Assembly: GCA_937891565.1 (NCBI GenBank)
Contig: CALAHA010000436.1
Span: forward strand, 1-5,604
Direction of reading: 5' to 3'
DNA from: an uncultured Ilumatobacter sp.
GTDB taxonomy: Bacteria; Actinomycetota; Acidimicrobiia; Acidimicrobiales; Ilumatobacteraceae
DNA length: 5,604 bases
Position numbers and translations under genes: made by a program. The notes under the pieces are model-generated. The model worked only from the letters and a program-made list of their open reading frames with translations. It had not been told where the DNA came from and did not search any database. Shown here piece by piece: positions 5,445 through 5,604 of this stretch; position 1 is the first letter of the stretch, and every line of letters begins with the position of its first letter.

Positions 5445-5604
5445 CTAGGAGTAGACGATTGTGCGGTGGCCGTGGACCGCGACCTTGTGCTCGAGGTGAG
5501 CTCGGACCGCTCGCGAGAGCACGAGTGTCTCGACGTCACGGCCCCGAGCGGTGAGCTGCTGAACGTTCTCACGATGCGTTACATGAGCTGTGTCCTGAGC
5601 GATG
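5445..5604 (-). CDS. purU: Formyltetrahydrofolate deformylase, C-terminal 52 residues; 5' end outside window
   Basis: PurU hydrolyses 10-formyltetrahydrofolate to formate and tetrahydrofolate, adjusting the one-carbon pool and supplying formate for purine synthesis. On the - strand the frame is open from 5603 to a TAG at 5447-5445. It encodes 52 residues with the family's C-terminal pattern: IAQDTAHVTHRENVQQL, then GRDVETLVLSRAVRAHLEHK, then VHGHRTIVYS. This resembles the end of E. coli PurU (GRDVE..VLSRAL...L..RV.V.GNRT), where Asn is replaced by His in the GHRT segment here. The N-terminal ACT domain and the formyltransferase-fold catalytic residues are outside the window. The gene converges on the ABC permease gene, with 3 bases between the two stop codons. 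Confidence 0.88.
   Translation of the reverse strand, partial: IAQDTAHVTHRENVQQLTARGRDVETLVLSRAVRAHLEHKVAVHGHRTIVYS

Noticed and set aside
4925..5572. 215-residue open frame on the - strand over the permease and the purU end
   Set aside because: It is out of frame with the recognisable PurU C-terminus on the same strand and antisense to membrane helices of the permease. Its Ser/Thr/Ala-rich translation is a shadow.
1..5604. Mobile element, CRISPR, tRNA/rRNA or toxin-antitoxin content
   Set aside because: I saw no terminal repeats, transposase or integrase motifs, regularly spaced repeats, cloverleaf-like segments or small paired genes on either strand.

Overview
The window is a gene-dense piece of a bacterial chromosome. 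Six consecutive genes lie on the + strand, followed by the end of a converging gene on the - strand. Moderately high GC, the order prfB-ftsE-ftsX, a group II truncated haemoglobin that closely resembles actinobacterial GlbO, and frequent GTG/TTG starts all suggest an actinobacterium. An environmental member of the Acidimicrobiia is my guess, but no marker here fixes the class.

Region 1 (1-2213) is the conserved translation/division block. It holds the 3' part of prfB (release factor 2), a 174-base gap with a strong inverted repeat, then ftsE and ftsX. FtsE and FtsX form the ABC-type complex that in other bacteria couples the divisome to peptidoglycan hydrolase activation. In many actinobacteria smpB follows ftsX; here it does not.

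Region 2 (2214-3621) holds two metabolic or stress genes. The first is a crotonase-superfamily protein with an active-site pattern that looks like an enoyl-CoA isomerase rather than a hydratase. The second is a group II truncated haemoglobin with all its haem-pocket landmarks.

Region 3 (3622-5441) is a two-gene ABC-2 exporter. The DrrA-like ATPase gene overlaps the permease gene by 4 bases, so the two are surely co-translated. The substrate cannot be read from the sequence.

Region 4 (5445-5604, - strand) is the C-terminal end of formyltetrahydrofolate deformylase (purU). Its stop codon lies only 3 bases from that of the permease.

The main regulatory observation is a contrast between genes. 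The crotonase, haemoglobin and ABC ATPase genes lack a Shine-Dalgarno sequence and each has a TANNNT hexamer ending 7-10 bases before the start codon, as expected for leaderless or near-leaderless transcripts. The second genes of the two tight pairs, ftsX and the permease, have good Shine-Dalgarno sequences. I found no mobile element, CRISPR array, RNA gene or clearly new system. The window is mostly conserved core genome.
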